Assembly: GCA_023101885.1 (NCBI GenBank)
Contig: JALPQD010000401.1
Span: forward strand, 1,922,001 to 1,986,000
Origin: Typhlomys cinereus
Lineage: Eukaryota > Chordata > Mammalia > Rodentia > Platacanthomyidae
DNA: 64,000 nt
Direction: 5' to 3'
Positions 12,180-24,728 of the stretch are shown here, piece by piece; the first letter of the stretch is position 1; every line of letters starts with the position of its first letter. The notes below the pieces were generated by a model. The model had not been told where the DNA came from. It worked only from the letters and a program-made list of their open reading frames with translations, and ran no database searches. The position numbers and the translations under genes are program-made.

Positions 12180-12290
12180 CAAGCTTCACGTCCACCCTGT
12201 GGATGAGGAAACAAAGATACTTCCCACAGCTCTAGCCCAGTGAAGATAAAGTTAAATCCAGGTCAGCCCATCACCCAAGGTCAGTATTTT
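12180..12290 (-). repeat. MIR fragment, minus orientation
   Basis: ccctgtggatgaggaaacaa and then taaatccaggtcag match the reverse-complement MIR pattern ('acagatgaggaaactgaggc...aacccaggtcag'). Confidence 0.5.
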
Positions 12291-12465
12291 TCAAATCTCC
12301 AGTACTGGCGCAATAGGGTGGTATGGGCCATTCTTCTACACTAATATAGTGTTTTTAGATTATAATCCCCACTTCTCATTTAGTTTTAATGTAAGGAAAC
12401 ATGGAATGGAAAACACAAGAAAGCATCATAATCTAAGCATTGTATTAAGACCCTCAATTAGACCC

Positions 12466-12660
12466 AAATAGTTCAGCCGGATGGTATTTGCCACCAAGCC
12501 TGAAGATATGACTTGGATCCCAGGAACCTACATGGTGGAAGGAGAAAAATGACTTGTAAAAATTATCCTCTGACTTCCACCCATGTACCATGTCATGTGC
12601 ATGCCTGTATGCGCCCACGCGCACACACATACAAACACACACACACACTACTTTTTATTT
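12466..12660 (+). repeat. B3-type SINE
   Basis: The sequence ggtatttgccaccaagcctg, then cctacatggtggaaggag, then cctctgacttccaccc and an alternating CA tail follows the rodent B3 consensus in order. Its promoter head is diverged. B3 is a non-coding tRNA-derived retroposon related to B2. Confidence 0.75.
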
Positions 12661-13321
12661 TCTATCTCATTATGTGATACTGATTGATATTAATATCATG
12701 GTCAAAAGAGTTTTCAAAAGCATTGCCTCAGACTCACCTTCATCTCCACAAATGTGCACAGGTGTGAGTCCACACATGAGGAAAGTGTAAGGAATGTAGG
12801 TACTTGTCAGAAATAGGAAGCAGAACAGAGGGCACAAGGGGAGAAACGAGCCTACCCTTGGTACCATAAGGGATGCTGGGAGATAGAAATGAATTACAAA
12901 AGAAGCTTACTGGCATTTGGTTGGCATAGAAATACCATATTCAGAGTTAAGACAATGTGACATTATATATTAAGGAGGTGCGAGACCTTCACATTTGGCC
13001 ATGTCAGTCCTCTGCCTGCAGTATTTATACATATCACTCGACATGCTCTGGTGGGATTCTGGAAGAGTCAGTCAACAACTGTCAGTCATGAAATCAGAAA
13101 GATGTTTTGACATTTCAATGGAGTGTCAGACACAGGGAAAAAAAAAAAACCATGCATCTTATCCACATCACTACAAGACTGACTTTTCAAAGGTTTGTTA
13201 AACTTCAGGGAGGTTAAAAGGAAAATTGGGTGTGCCATATACATTGGATCATTTATTGTTGGATTTTTATGAAACTTTTCAAAAGCTGTATGTCATGGAT
13301 TCATTAAATAATGTGTTTCAG

Positions 13322-13592
13322 GTGGGGGAAATGAGATTGCTCAAGTAGTAAAGGGCTTGCCACACAAGCATGAGGACCTTAGTTCAGATTCTCAACACAC
13401 ATGCCCGCAATCTCAGCACTGGGAGATGAAGACAAGTATAGCACTGAAGTTTGCTGGCCTGTCTGTCAGCCAGATTACTGAGCTCCATTCAGTGAGAGAC
13501 ACTGTCTCAAAAATAGAGTGAAAAGACATTGGGTAAAACACAGTAGCTTACACACGCACACACACACGCATACACATCTACACACATGCACA
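13322..13592 (+). repeat. B4-type SINE with (CA) tail
   Basis: A tRNA-like head (gagattgctcaagtagtaaa) is followed by a B1-like middle (gcaatctcagcactggga), ttcagtgagagacactgtct and a CA-rich tail. This chimeric order is that of rodent B4. It is an old copy. Confidence 0.7.
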
Positions 13593-14374
13593 TGCACACA
13601 AGTGAGTTTCAGCAATTTCTTTTGTTTTACATTGATGCTGGTATCTAAAACTCTCAAGCTATATTATCACCTGGGGGACTTTAAAAAAAAACTTCGCCCC
13701 ACTCTAATAAAGGTTAGCAATCTCTTATTATCCTGAACTAATTCTCATATGCTGCTAAGTGTGGAAATCACTGCCACTTAGTACCCATTAATCTAATGGT
13801 CTTCCAAATCCCTGATGTTTAACAAACATCTCTAAATGAGACACAGGAAAAGGGGGGATGGATGGTGAGTGGATTTCGTTACTAATGGAAAATAAATGCA
13901 TATGAATCAAAATTCTAAAGTACTGTCACCACAAAATGTACTTTCTGTGCAGGAATCATTCAAACAAGAGTTTAGCATGTTTGCCAAGCAACTCAGTTTT
14001 CTAATTAGGGGAGTTTTTGTCCTTTTGAAGGAAACTACCACCACTACTTTATAAAAATTACCTTGTCTCTTCAGCTGCCTCTTGCTTCACTGCACACTCA
14101 GAAAGTCACGACAGGCCGAACGATCTCATGACAGACTGAGGGTCAATCGCCTCCTCTGAAATCCCGAAGCCTCCAGTGCTTTTCTTTCAAGCACCTGCTC
14201 TCTTCCCACAGGAGAGAGTCTTTCCTACTCTTTCCCTCTGGGGCTTCCTAATTCTCCCTCCCCCCCCACCAATGGCAGCAAATGACCTTTCCTGTAACTT
14301 ACAGAGAAAACAAAAGCCACCAGGTCCTTCTTTCTAAAGTCAGAACTTCAGGTAAGACAAGCTTCTGAACAGGC

Positions 14375-14691
14375 CTGTAAGACATCTAATTGATGTGGAA
14401 AGACCCAGCCCACAGTGGGGTAGGGGGGTCCATTCGGTGAGCAGGTGGATAAAAGACAGAAAGAACTGCTTGGCTTGGGCAGACTGGCAAGCTAGAAACG
14501 TGCCCTCCTCTCAACTCTTCCTGTGGACATGGTGTGTATGGCCAGTTCCCGTCGGCCCTGCCGATGACTCTCCTGCCTGCTGACACACTACAGCCCGCAA
14601 TCATGAGTATGAATAAACCCCTTGTTCTTCTAAGTTGTGTGGATATGTATCCATTACAGCAATGTTACTATGAGGCCAAAGCAACCTGACA
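14375..14691 (+). repeat. LTR-like repeat, plus orientation
   Basis: The stretch contains gacccagcccacagtgggg, a central tatggccagttcccgtc, a poly(A) signal (AATAAA at 14,612) and the end segment attacagcaatgttactatg. These match the other dispersed copies at 10,796 and 53,447 and fit a MaLR-like LTR. Confidence 0.6.
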
Positions 14692-15249
14692 TTCTTACAC
14701 TGCCTTCAAGTCTCCATCTCACTTTACATTCTTTACCCCATCAAATTAAAGGCCCCTCTGGAGTTGGGAGTCTGTGTTTACACTGCTCTATGGACTAGTG
14801 TAGAAATGCACTGAAAAGCAATTGCCCGTCCTCCATTGTCCAGTCCCAGCAGACATGACTACAGTCTTACCTGCTGTGTCCGAGAAGTACGGATGAACAC
14901 TTACCACGAGACTTTAGTAACCACGGTCTTATGCTTTACCTGCCTAGTCCCACGAGGTAGTCACTAGTTACATATGCCATTGAACATCTCCAACTAACCA
15001 GCGTGAATGAAGAAATACTTGTCAACACAGGATCACCATCATCAGTAGTCTGGGATCTTGTGGAGTTGGCAGAAGAGGCAGGCTAGCCTCCTGAGGCTGA
15101 AGCGTTGCTACGCTGAGAAAAATTTAAGCTTTTAAAGGCCTCACTGTCTGCAAGCTCAATCACCTCTCAGAATACAACCTGCTTGTAAGTGAAAGACCTT
15201 GTATGTGAATAACCAGGTCTAAAACTTCCAAGTCCTCGCAAACACCACC

Positions 15250-15345
15250 AGTTTCTATTTTACAGATAAAGAAAAGGCCATTTAAGATTAACTTGCTCAA
15301 GGTCATGGAGCCCCTCCGTGGTAAGCCTCATACTTGAGTGGGTAT
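15250..15345 (-). repeat. MIR fragment, minus orientation
   Basis: attttacagataaagaaaa, then taacttgctcaaggtcatgg, follows the reverse MIR pattern ('attttacagatgaggaaac...cttgcccaaggtcac'). Confidence 0.65.
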
Positions 15346-15752
15346 TTTAGAAGATGAGGCACACATGTGCAAGCCAGACTGGGGTGCTGATGGGGAGGCA
15401 CCCGGGATTAGATGCCACAATCTGGGGATGGGCATTGGAAGCCTGTGCTGCAGGGGGCCACAAGCAGGGTCCCTCCGAGGCAGCAGACCCAGTCAGTTCC
15501 ACACTGAGCACAGTGAAAAGGGAGCAATTTCCTGCTCTCCCTTGCCCAGTGCCACCCTCTTACCAGTTTAAACCCACACTTCATGCCCTTTCATGCCTTC
15601 CTGGAAAGTGGGAATCAACAGAAGGTACCGTATATCCTGGTCAACCCTAGCTTTATTTTTGTAGTTTGCACCAGGAAAACAAGCATTTCCCCACTTCTGA
15701 CGTCCAAAAAATATCTTCCTGTTCTCCACTCCTTCTCCTCCCTCTCTTCTTT

Positions 15753-15776
15753 AAAAAAAAAAAAAAAAAAAAAAAA
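15753..15776. repeat. Poly(A) tract
   Basis: A run of 24 A. It could be the tail of a degraded retroposon, since the preceding pyrimidine-rich sequence does not identify one. Confidence 0.8.
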
Positions 15777-16360
15777 CCAGGAAGAACCTGAGGGGATGGT
15801 TCTTATGTCCCTAGGGGGATGGGGTTTTGTCCAATTGTCACATAAGAGGGTCACCTGACCCAGGGCACGAGTCACAGGTCCTTGAGAGGTCTTTTGAGAG
15901 CAGAGGTACAGGAGCATTGCAATGCCTAGCCTGTTTCTGATTAACCTGGAAAGCTATTTCTGGAGCACAAGTCCCATAGAGAGCTAATATTCCACCGCCC
16001 TAACATTAACTCCACATTTACACTTAAGGAACTGAAACCACTAAAAGGCCAAGCACTGTTCCTATTTGTCCATCACCGCCCCCGCCATGTCATTACGTAG
16101 GCAGAAAAATACTACACTGTGAGGCCATTTTGCTTCCTACGCTACAAGTGATCAGGGCCCCTAAAGACCACTCCAATCACTTAAATATCTCAGCACCTTG
16201 TCTGTCCTATTCCTGTCAATTCCAAGTCACTTCTCTCTTAGCCTTCAGGAGGCTGATTTGAACTTCTCCATCCAAGAAAGCTTTTCCAGGCAATGGAGTT
16301 CCACCTGCTACTAAAATATTAAACTAATCTAGCAGTTACTCTTTAAGAAATATTGGAGTG

Positions 16361-16655
16361 GGGGTAGGATTTGAGAGATGGCTTAGGGGTTAAGATTCTG
16401 TCTTCCAAGCAGAAGGATCTGAGTTTGGATCCCCAGCTCCCATTAAAAAAATAAAAAACAAAAAAAAAAAACAGGTAGAAATGGCTCTGACTCTGGAAGG
16501 TAGAGCCTGAGAAATCCCAGAACAAAGCAAAGAGGAGATAGAGCAATCCAGGCTAATTCTCAAAGTCACCCTTGGTCCTCACAGACACACACAGTGCCTC
16601 TGATACACACAGTGAATGAATGAATGAATGAGTGAATTTTTAAAAATTAAAAAAA
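16361..16655 (+). repeat. B2-like SINE, older copy
   Basis: The head gagagatggcttaggggtta, the B-box region gagtttggatcccc and the body motif ctggaaggtagagcctgaga place this in the same B2-like family as 24,441. An A-rich expansion sits inside at 16,444-16,471, and the 3' end runs into a (TGAA)n patch at 16,610-16,636. It keeps the longer 3' body (tcacccttggtcctcaca) that the young copies lack. Confidence 0.8.
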
Positions 16656-18720
16656 AAACTATTTGGATGTCCATGACAATCTACCTTGTCTGATTCTTAG
16701 GCAATTAATATGACAACTTAAATTTCTTTTTGAGACACAGCCTCACTGCGTCACCAAAAAAATGCAAGTATGTACATATATGTATTATGAACATACCATA
16801 TATGTAAAGTATGCGGACACAGCACATATTCTGCAGTCCTGTCTACTAAGAGGGCTTGGGATCAGAAGTACTCCAAGGGCAATGAGCAGCTAGCATGCCC
16901 AAACCTTAATTTACAAATACTACTAAATCTCCACTCAGCAGAACCAGCAAATCTTAGGACCATTAATTTGAGTCCAGAAAGTAAGAAAATTCCCAAACAA
17001 TCAAATGAATATCACCAATTAAGGGGCAAATCAGAGCCACATAGAACCCATGAGGACACAAGAACAGAGCACCACACTTGAGATAATGTTATTAAAAATG
17101 AGTGACTTGAAAGTCACCGTGAAGAAATGCCCCATGAATTCAAATTAACAGATACTCTATAAGAAAATGGCCTATAACTGTTAAAAAAAAAAAAGTCAAA
17201 ATCATGTAAACCAGATTCAAAAAGGAAGATGCCTAAATGCAGTGCCAGGGCCTGGATCAGACTCTTGAGCCAAAGGCCATCATTGAGACATCTGGTGACT
17301 GAATGGTTCTGCGAACTGAAGATATCAATGTTCCAGGGCTTGTTTCCTGACTCTGATGGTCATGCTGTGGTGACGCAGAAGGCCACTGCTGTGGTAGGAG
17401 AGACACTCGGTAGAGACACATGTCAGCAGGCGGAAGTTACTCCCAGAAGGTCTGGTTGGGGGGGGGTCTTCGTACTATTCTTGTAACAAGTGTAACTATG
17501 AAATTAGCTCAAAGAAAAAAAAAGACTTGGCAAGGAAGACAATGGCAAAGTACGTAAGCAGGACAGCAACGGCACTTCTGAAAATATAACAAACTTTAGA
17601 AAATGCTCTCTGTGATGCTTAACTTAAACTGCTGGTGCTTTGCTCGCATCCGGGCACGGGGGCATCCCTAAGCCCAGGCACCATCATCCTTCTGTCCCCA
17701 AATGGCTCAACCAAGCAACAGTTATCTGATCATGGCGTCTCGCTGCGCTACATTCCCGGAAAGGATAGTCAGCACCATCCCATAATTCATTTAAATTGTT
17801 AGGTTGCACAGAAAAACTAAAAATAAGGTGACCAAAGAACTCACCCACATACTCCAAGGCTCTCATATTCAGACATCAAAGACTAACCTCCAGGGGACTT
17901 TCAACCTAAGGTTAAGTGAGACTCTCTACAGTTTAACACTCAGTTGATTTTGGGCAGCAGTCTCACCTCATACCAAGTCAAGTTAGCCGCAAAGCAAACA
18001 CAAAAGGGGCACTCCTCCCTGAACAGCCAAGACTGCATATTTCAGAAGCCCCCAATACCTCGATCTTCTGCAGGTCCTTTCTCAAGGGCTCAGCCTTTTC
18101 CACAGAGCCCCTGCAGCTGGCATTCCAAGCATAGTTTCGCTTTCTAGCATGACAACACCAGAGTTTGACTCCCACAGTCTTTCAGGCACTTGGCTCCCAA
18201 AAGGCCCACCATGAGTCAGGGTTTTGCAGTTTCTGTCCGACTTGCAACTCTGCCTCATTTGCAAAAGAAGGAAAGCTGAATAACCCTTTAGTTCTACTTG
18301 CTCCAGCCCGGCTGGAAATGGCAGTCACCGCTTTGGCCTGGGAGTACCAAGCAGAGCACATGCAGCTATTGTCCAGGAGAACAGCCAGACACTGTGAGGA
18401 CAGAAAGTGAAGCCGGCAGGTCAGGAACAGTGGCTTCCTTCTACCAAGCCCGCACCCAGCAGCCATTCTGCCTGCCCTTAGCTGCCTCCAACTCCGCTCC
18501 ACAGTTGGCCCTGAATCCAGAACACTCTCTGAAAAAGCACAAATAAGATTTTGTCTTTCTGCTGAAAGCCCACTGATGTCACATGCACAGTCTCCCCATG
18601 CTGTCCTTGTTCCCACTAGGGGATGGGGGGAAGACAGGCCCCTCCAACACAACTGCTATGATAGAGGGCACAAGACCCTCTATCTGTAAGACAGTCTAAA
18701 ATGTCTCCTTATCCACTTGT
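16656..18720. other. Unassigned DNA, no gene recognised
   Basis: No recognised repeat or exon. The minus-strand frame at 18,182-18,652 (156 codons) overlaps plus-strand frames and has no domain that I recognise. Confidence 0.4.
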
Positions 18721-18721
18721 T

Positions 18722-19110
18722 ATGATGGTTTGAAAGTGAAATTTCCTTGTAGGCTCCTTATTTAAACACTTTTATCGCCATACAGTGGAGCTGTTTTGGG
18801 AGGTTTAGAAGATTCCTCCTATGGCGCCTTTAGTAGGAAGTGAGGCCCAGCTAGAAAAAGTGTGTTATGGGAGTGGGGGCAGGGGGCACTGTAAGGTTTA
18901 CAGCCCCCACCTCTTGTCCCCTCTGGGCTTCCTCCTCTGCCCAGATGTGAACAGACAGCCCCATACTCCTACCGCTACCGTCTAGAGACATTGCCCGCAC
19001 ACCTTTTGACCAAGCTGGACTGTATATTCAAACCTGAATCTAAAGGAACCTGTTTTCCCTTGAATCCTGTCAGGTGTTTGGTCACATGAACAGAAAAAAC
19101 AATTAATACC
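18722..19110 (+). mobile_element. MaLR-like solo LTR, plus orientation
   Basis: It begins with tgatggtttgaaagtgaaat, has a middle reading ttttgggaggtttagaagat and an end near acaattaataccctgactag. The order resembles rodent MaLR LTRs ('ggtttgaatat...ggaggtgtgg...ctaac'). It is diverged and non-coding. Confidence 0.5.
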
Positions 19111-19199
19111 CTGACTAGCTTTCATTCATTTTTCAGACTTAGCTTCAAAATGCCTCCCTTGGCAAGACATCGCAGCTTTCCCAAGCCAGGTCCCAAGTC

Positions 19200-19312
19200 T
19201 GCGTGTTCCGCCCCCATGAGCACCAAAACCAGTTGTTTTTTGCTCATTACACTGCTCCCAGGGCCTAGACAGAGTATGACAATAACTGATGCGCAATAAA
19301 TATTTTAAAGAA
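19200..19312 (+). repeat. L2/MIR-type 3' tail fragment
   Basis: cccagggcctagacagagta and tgatgcgcaataaatatttt follow the common mammalian tail 'cagtgcctggcacatagtaggtgctcaataaatatttg'. Confidence 0.5.
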
Positions 19313-19791
19313 ATAACCAATAACTTACTACAATAGTCTCATTTATGTTTTTATGTCCTGTGGTTTCAATTATCTGAGGTCAACTGCAGTCTGAATACAT
19401 TAAATGGAAAGTTCCAAAATTAAACAATTCATGAAATTTAAGTAATTTAATACGCTGCGCTGTCACAATCTCTCTATTGTATTGTATCATTATTGTTTAG
19501 CTCTTATTGTGTCTAATAAATAAACTTCAAAGGAATACACGTAAAGAAAAAAATATACATACACACCTACATATGGATCAATCCTATTTACAGTTTCAAA
19601 AATTTATTTATTTCAAAGTTTTGTATGCAGGAATTCACTAGAAACTTGTTAATACCAGCACAATGCCCATTACTAAGAATTCATGGGATCAGTATGGTGA
19701 CCTATAACTTATTAGCCAAAATGCAACACTTCTGAGTGTAGATGGGGCCTTATTGATGACTGTCCTGAAGTACATACAAAAAGCGAATGTC

Positions 19792-19860
19792 CTCACGAGG
19801 ATCGAGAGTTGGAGGTAAGCCTGGGCTACATAGGTAAAACCTTATCTCAAAGAAAGAGCA
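19792..19860 (+). repeat. B1 3' fragment
   Basis: aggatcgagagttggaggta, agcctgggctacataggta and accttatctcaaagaaa are the 3' part of B1. The 5' half is missing or unrecognisable. Confidence 0.65.
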
Positions 19861-20775
19861 TAAAAGGCCCGTCTTTGGAATAACCGAGATGTAAGGGTTT
19901 TCTGGAACAAGACCGCCATCTTTTATTCAAAATCTTTGGGGCCAGGAATGCTTCAGATGCAAAACTGTTTGGATTTTATAAAGATTAATATGGTGCGTGC
20001 TCCATATGGAACGTAACACTCCCACCCACCCACCCCCCCCTGCCAGCAGTATCTAGGGCAGAGCCTCTAACTCCAACACAGCAATACTCTGCAGTAAAAC
20101 ATTACATTCACACTGAATAGCTTCATGTCAGCTCAGGGCAGACCATACTGCCAAATGAGTCATGGTAATAACTTTCAGTCTTCAGAGAGTTTGGGGCTGC
20201 AGACAAGGGCTCTTGGACCTGCACAGATCAGAAGTTACTTCTGTTCTTGGAACATATTGCTGTTCTCCTACTATATAAGAAAATCGGCATCCTGTTCTGG
20301 ATGGCATACTTACATTACAAATTAATCTGGCACATACTAGGTTTTAGTTAGTGAGTAACAGCAAGGTTTTTTTTTGTTGTTGTTCTGACATAGAAAAGCT
20401 TAATGCAAGCCATTTCCCTATTAGAAACTGGGAAAATATATTTTCTGATTATTTTTATAAAATTTCAATCTGAAGCATCCATATAAAATTATTTCGTCCT
20501 TGAAGTCAGGTTTACTTAGCAGTATGAATAAAAGTGCCCTACTTTACCAATCTAATATATAAAGTGTTTGTTTATAAAATGAGAACTTTAAACAACATTC
20601 AAAATGTTTTCTCTAAGTGTCCTTGCAATGAATCTGCTGTACCATTATTCATTCTCCTGTGACACCTGGACTATCTGATTTCAAAAATTTCACTATGAGT
20701 ATAAATGAAATTGATTATTTGCTCATATATGCACTTCGATTGAAATCCACATTGCCTATGGAGATTGGTGCTGCA
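19861..20775. other. Unassigned AT-rich DNA
   Basis: No gene seen. A C-rich patch lies at 20,019-20,041 and a T-rich run near 20,367. The remainder is AT-rich and unclassified. Confidence 0.45.
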
Positions 20776-21062
20776 GGGAGCTGGTGAGATGGAGAAACAC
20801 TTGCTATGCAAACTTGAGGACCAAACAGAGTTTAGGTCCCCAGAAACCTGGTAAACACTGAGTTGGTGTGACAGCTACGCATGATCCCAGTGTATAGGAG
20901 GCAGATGGAGTGGGTCCTTGGGACTAGTTGGCTAGATTAGCCCTATCAGTGGGCTATGGGTTCAAAAGAGAGATGCTCTCTCAATCAGCATGCAAGGGAA
21001 AGAGCAATCCAGAAGACACCTGCCATCAACCTCTTGCCTCCATGTGCATGTGCAGGCAAAAA
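20776..21062 (+). repeat. B4-type SINE
   Basis: gagctggtgagatggagaaa, then ggaccaaacagagtttaggt, a B1-like centre (gatcccagtgtataggaggc) and the end ctccatgtgcatgtgcaggc match the B4 order. It is strongly diverged. Confidence 0.6.
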
Positions 21063-22466
21063 AGAATTGGTACCAAAGTTATGTTTTCATTGAGCTAGAT
21101 TTTTCTCCTCCAAGAGAGTCACTGTGTGAAATAAAAACTAAATACGTACTGTATTATGGTTGTGAATTTACTCATGCATGCAAAGAAAAGTCTGGAAAGG
21201 TTCTCCATTTATTAGTTAATTTTGAATGGAGTAAAAATATATCATTGTCATGCAAAGGGAATACACATCAGACTGCTTAGGTTCTAGAAGGTTCCGGGGC
21301 ACATGCTTCCTCACAGCAGTGTAAAGAAAGAAAAAGAACTAATATTAAAAAAGGTTGAGAAAAGGTTTTGGAGACTTGCCTACCATGCCACGACACTTAA
21401 AACTTTAACATCTCCAAGTGCTGACCTGAGGTGGTCATAAATACAGACATGCAAAAGTCAAAATTTGCCCCCCAAAACATGATTTCCCAGGTGCAAATGG
21501 TGGGGGCTCATGGTGGAGTGACTATGTTCTGAACATCTAGATGCACTTGTTTTTCAGCTCTGCATTCTCTTGATGAACCTCACGGTCACTTGCAAAGTCG
21601 AGACCACTGTCATCCTCATTTTAAGATGTGGCTAAGTCCATATCATAGCTGAAGTATTCAAAACTGACCTTCAGGGGTCTTCTTGCTAATATGAAATCAC
21701 TGGGGGACAGTCTTTTTCCACATGGGTCCTTTAACGTAAATGCTAGAAAGCAGTGTTTGGACACTTGCTAGTCCTGGCAACTGTTTTCCCGATTCTGAAC
21801 CATAGAAAGTAATACCACCCAGGATCACAAATCAAACAGAATGTGCAAAGCCAGAGCAGTCACAATGTAACACACTTTTTCCTTGACTCAGTTTTTGTTC
21901 AAATTAAAGGACAATTAAAAATGTAAATCATCTGCTAATACAGCTATAATGAGAGATAAGTGAGCTGTGCAGGATTTATTCTAAAAGAGGAAATCTTGTG
22001 ACCCTACATAACCCCAGGGCTGTATCAACAAAAACAAAGATTTTTCTGCAAGCCATCTCAAGAAATCCAGCAGCAAAGATGTACATGGCTCTAAAGCCTG
22101 AAATCTCTGGGTATCTTTGGCATCCACCCTCAGCCAAAGCACATCCTTGAAGCAGGAGGACAGGTTCTGGGAGGAAAATACTTGGCACTTTCTGCTCCTG
22201 GAAGCCAGCAGAAAAGGGGAAGGAAGGCAGGGAGAACAGGAAGCAGCAAGGGGCTACAGATTCCTTCTCAAAGAACACTTCCCAAATGACAGTCCCATAA
22301 CAAATATTAACACCACAGGTTTTAACCCCGGCGGTGTAACTCCAGAAAACCACCCTATCCCTACCCCACCAGAAAGGAGGCAGGTAAAGCACAGGGCTCC
22401 CGGAAGAAAGACAAAGTCTTGCCGCACATCCCTCGCTAATTTTCTTATTCCCACGGCCATGGAAAT
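21063..22466. other. Unassigned DNA containing a 195-codon minus-strand frame
   Basis: The minus-strand frame at 21,976-22,563 encodes 195 residues and is the longest outside the CpG island. It is Cys- and Phe-rich, has no family signature, and its upstream end overlaps a MIR element. Frames of this size are only marginally unexpected by chance in 64 kb, so I do not call a gene. Confidence 0.35.
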
Positions 22467-22585
22467 AACAGTGGCATAGGCAGCAGCACGATTGAGAAGC
22501 CAGGAGCATCTGCCTGGCTTCAGTCCCGGCTCTCTCCCTTAGCGTGTGGTTTGGGGTAAGCAAGGGCTCTCTCTGCTCTCATTGG
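22467..22585 (+). repeat. MIR SINE
   Basis: acagtggcataggcagcag, then gccaggagcatctgcctggc, ttcagtcccggctctctccc and gtgtggtttggggtaag follow the MIR consensus in order, including the B-box region. This is the clearest MIR in the window. Confidence 0.8.
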
Positions 22586-22620
22586 GTTTTGTCAGATTGA
22601 AAAGAGAAATATAAACCATC

Positions 22621-22722
22621 CATTGGAATCCTACTCTTCAGCAGGCTGAGGCAGGAGGATCATGAATCTGAGGCCAGCCTAGGTTATCTAGCTAGACCCT
22701 GTATCGAAAAGTCTCAAGATGC
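22621..22722 (+). repeat. B1 SINE, 5'-truncated
   Basis: tcttcagcaggctgaggcag, gaggatcatgaatctgaggc and cagcctaggttatctagcta, followed by ccctgtatcg, correspond to B1. The first bases of the element are missing or diverged. Confidence 0.7.
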
Positions 22723-22734
22723 CAGAAAACATTT

Positions 22735-23112
22735 CAGCTGGCAAAATGCCTTCCAAGTCAGAGGACCTGAACTCAATCCTTACAGCCCACGTAAGGAAGC
22801 CAGCATGGTGGAGTGTTGTCATCCCGGCACTGAAAGATGGAGAAAGGTGGAAATAGACAGACTCCTGAGCTTGCTGACCAGCCAGTCTAGCCTACAGCTT
22901 AATAGCTAAGTTCCAGACCAGTGAAAAGACCGTGTCTCAAAAAACAAGGTGGACAGTCTCCAGAAGTGACACCCCATCCTCCACATGTGTGCATATCTAT
23001 GCACATACACATACAGACAAGCACATGCGCACACACCATGCAAATTCAGGCATACATGCATACATACATCACAAACTTATACACACACCTGCATGTGTAC
23101 ACATGCACACCA
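22735..23112 (+). repeat. B4-type SINE with extended CA-rich tail
   Basis: A tRNA-like head (ggcaaaatgccttccaagtc), a B1-like middle (catcccggcactgaaagatg), accagccagtctagcctac, then accgtgtctcaaaaaaca, and a long CA-rich tail from 22,985 to 23,112. Confidence 0.7.
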
Positions 23113-23384
23113 GAAAAAATCAAGAAGAATGCTTTAATCTGACATGCACCATAAAGTATAAATAGGTACAAAATTTCCAACTAGCTATTTGGCAGGAAGT
23201 ATCAAAAATTTTAAATGACACCGTTGAACTCAACAATGTGACTTCTAGGAATGTTTCTCCAGTAATTAAGTCAAGTGTGAAACACCTTTTCTTAAAGGAA
23301 AAAAAACTACCAAAATCATTAAATTTGTTGCAGATACAAATGCAAATAAACAAAAAGATGAACTTACAGGAAGTTGAAAGGAAT

Positions 23385-23387
23385 TCC

Positions 23388-23418
<31 letters not shown>

Positions 23419-23440
23419 ATAAACCAACAAAAAAAACCTA
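23385..23440. repeat. (AAAAC)n A-rich tract
   Basis: Repeating aaaac units followed by further A-rich sequence. No retroposon body is clear upstream. Confidence 0.75.
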
Positions 23441-24045
23441 AATGTATCTTTTACTCTACCACCTTTGAAAAAAACTTTTCTAGAACAAATCTAGGTCTAA
23501 GAGAGTAGGCTGACTTTTTAACAATATTAGAGCTACCTACTGGTACTACTTTCTGCAGTTCAACAAAGCAAGAATCACAGCTGGATTTGCAAGCACGTGG
23601 ACTCCAGCTCACTGCAACTTCAGAACTTTGTTCCATGAGGAAAGTGGAGACAAAAGGACCTCATTTTCCGCCTGATCCGCGTTGCTTCCCAGAAGTCCAT
23701 GTTTAGAGAACCTGGGAAATAAAGCAGCCTGTGGGGTGTGTTTCCCCTCCTAGGAGCTAAAAGCAGCTCTTCTGAGAGTGTCCCTGCTACTACTGACAGC
23801 TAATGCTGGTTGGGAAGAGGGGGTGCCACCTTCTTCCATTGGTGTCGACACTGACAAATTGCACATTTTCAGGTAATCTACCTCCCACACATGCAGGCAG
23901 CCCTTATTAAACTCAGTGGGTCACATACAATCAAAAGACACGCAAGCAGGAAGGAGGCTTGCTGGGAAGGTTTTCAGTAAGAGAGGGCAGAGAGGGAGAA
24001 AGGGGGAGACAGGCAAACAGAAGGCGAGATGACTAAAGTCCTTGT

Positions 24046-24420
24046 CATGGTTTGACTATATGTTGTCTTCACCAGCTCTTCTGTTTGACTCCTTAGAGGA
24101 GGGGAAGATTAGGGCACCATTAGGCCATGCAGTCTTGCTGGAGGAAGACAGATTACGGGAGTGGGCCTTAAAGTTGGTTAGCCCTGCCCTGCTTCCGGTA
24201 GTAGTCTTCTCTAGCAGTGTGAAGCTCGTTCTTTGAGCCTCTATGAAGGATGTGACCTTCAGTCTCTGCCAGCCTGCCATGCCTCTCCCACCACAATGAA
24301 CTGTATCTCCCCTCTAGAACCAAAAGCCAAATAAGTCTCCCTTTATCTCCCTAGAACCTGCTTGTGTTTGAGTGTGGTCTCACGGCAACCGAGAGAGTAG
24401 CTGCAACAGTCTTGTAAATA
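24046..24420 (+). mobile_element. MaLR-like solo LTR, plus orientation
   Basis: The sequence starts with catggtttgactatatgttg, carries gggccttaaagttggttag, then caccacaatgaactgtatct, aaagccaaataagtctccct and the end gtctcacggcaaccgagaga. This is the usual order of a MaLR LTR. A young SINE sits just downstream. Confidence 0.6.
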
Positions 24421-24440
24421 CATGTAAGAAAGCATTGAAG

Positions 24441-24728
24441 GGGCTGGAGAGGTGGCTCAGGGGTTAAGCCTCCGCCTTGCAGGCGGAAGGTCCTGAGTTC
24501 GGATCCCAGATCCCACGTATAGACGCCAGGCGGAAGCGGGGGCGGCCTGCGTTTCTGGTCCTGGTAGGGCGGAGCCTGTGAATCCCGGGGCAGAAGGAGA
24601 TGGAGGAGTCCATGGTGGTTCGCGAATTCGTCCGTGGTTCTACACATACACATACACACACACAGACACACACGCGGGCGCACAGACACACGCACATGCA
24701 CACAGTTGAATAAATAATAATAATAAAA
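24441..24728 (+). mobile_element. Young B2-like SINE with perfect target-site duplication
   Basis: The element opens with gggctggagaggtggctcag, giving a pol III A box. An intact B-box region (gagttcggatccc) follows near position 65, then a GC-rich body (gccaggcggaagcggggg) and a CA-rich and (TAA)n tail. It is flanked by a perfect 15-base duplication, aagaaagcattgaag, at 24,426-24,440 and 24,729-24,743. It retains many CpGs and is close to the copy at 62,438. These signs mark a recent retrotransposition, presumably by L1 machinery. The family is B2-like by its head, but the body differs from mouse B2. Confidence 0.93.

Noticed and set aside
22985..23112. A CRISPR-like or other regular spaced repeat
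   Set aside because: It is the CA-rich tail of a B4 SINE with irregular units; no array of equal repeats and spacers occurs anywhere in the window.
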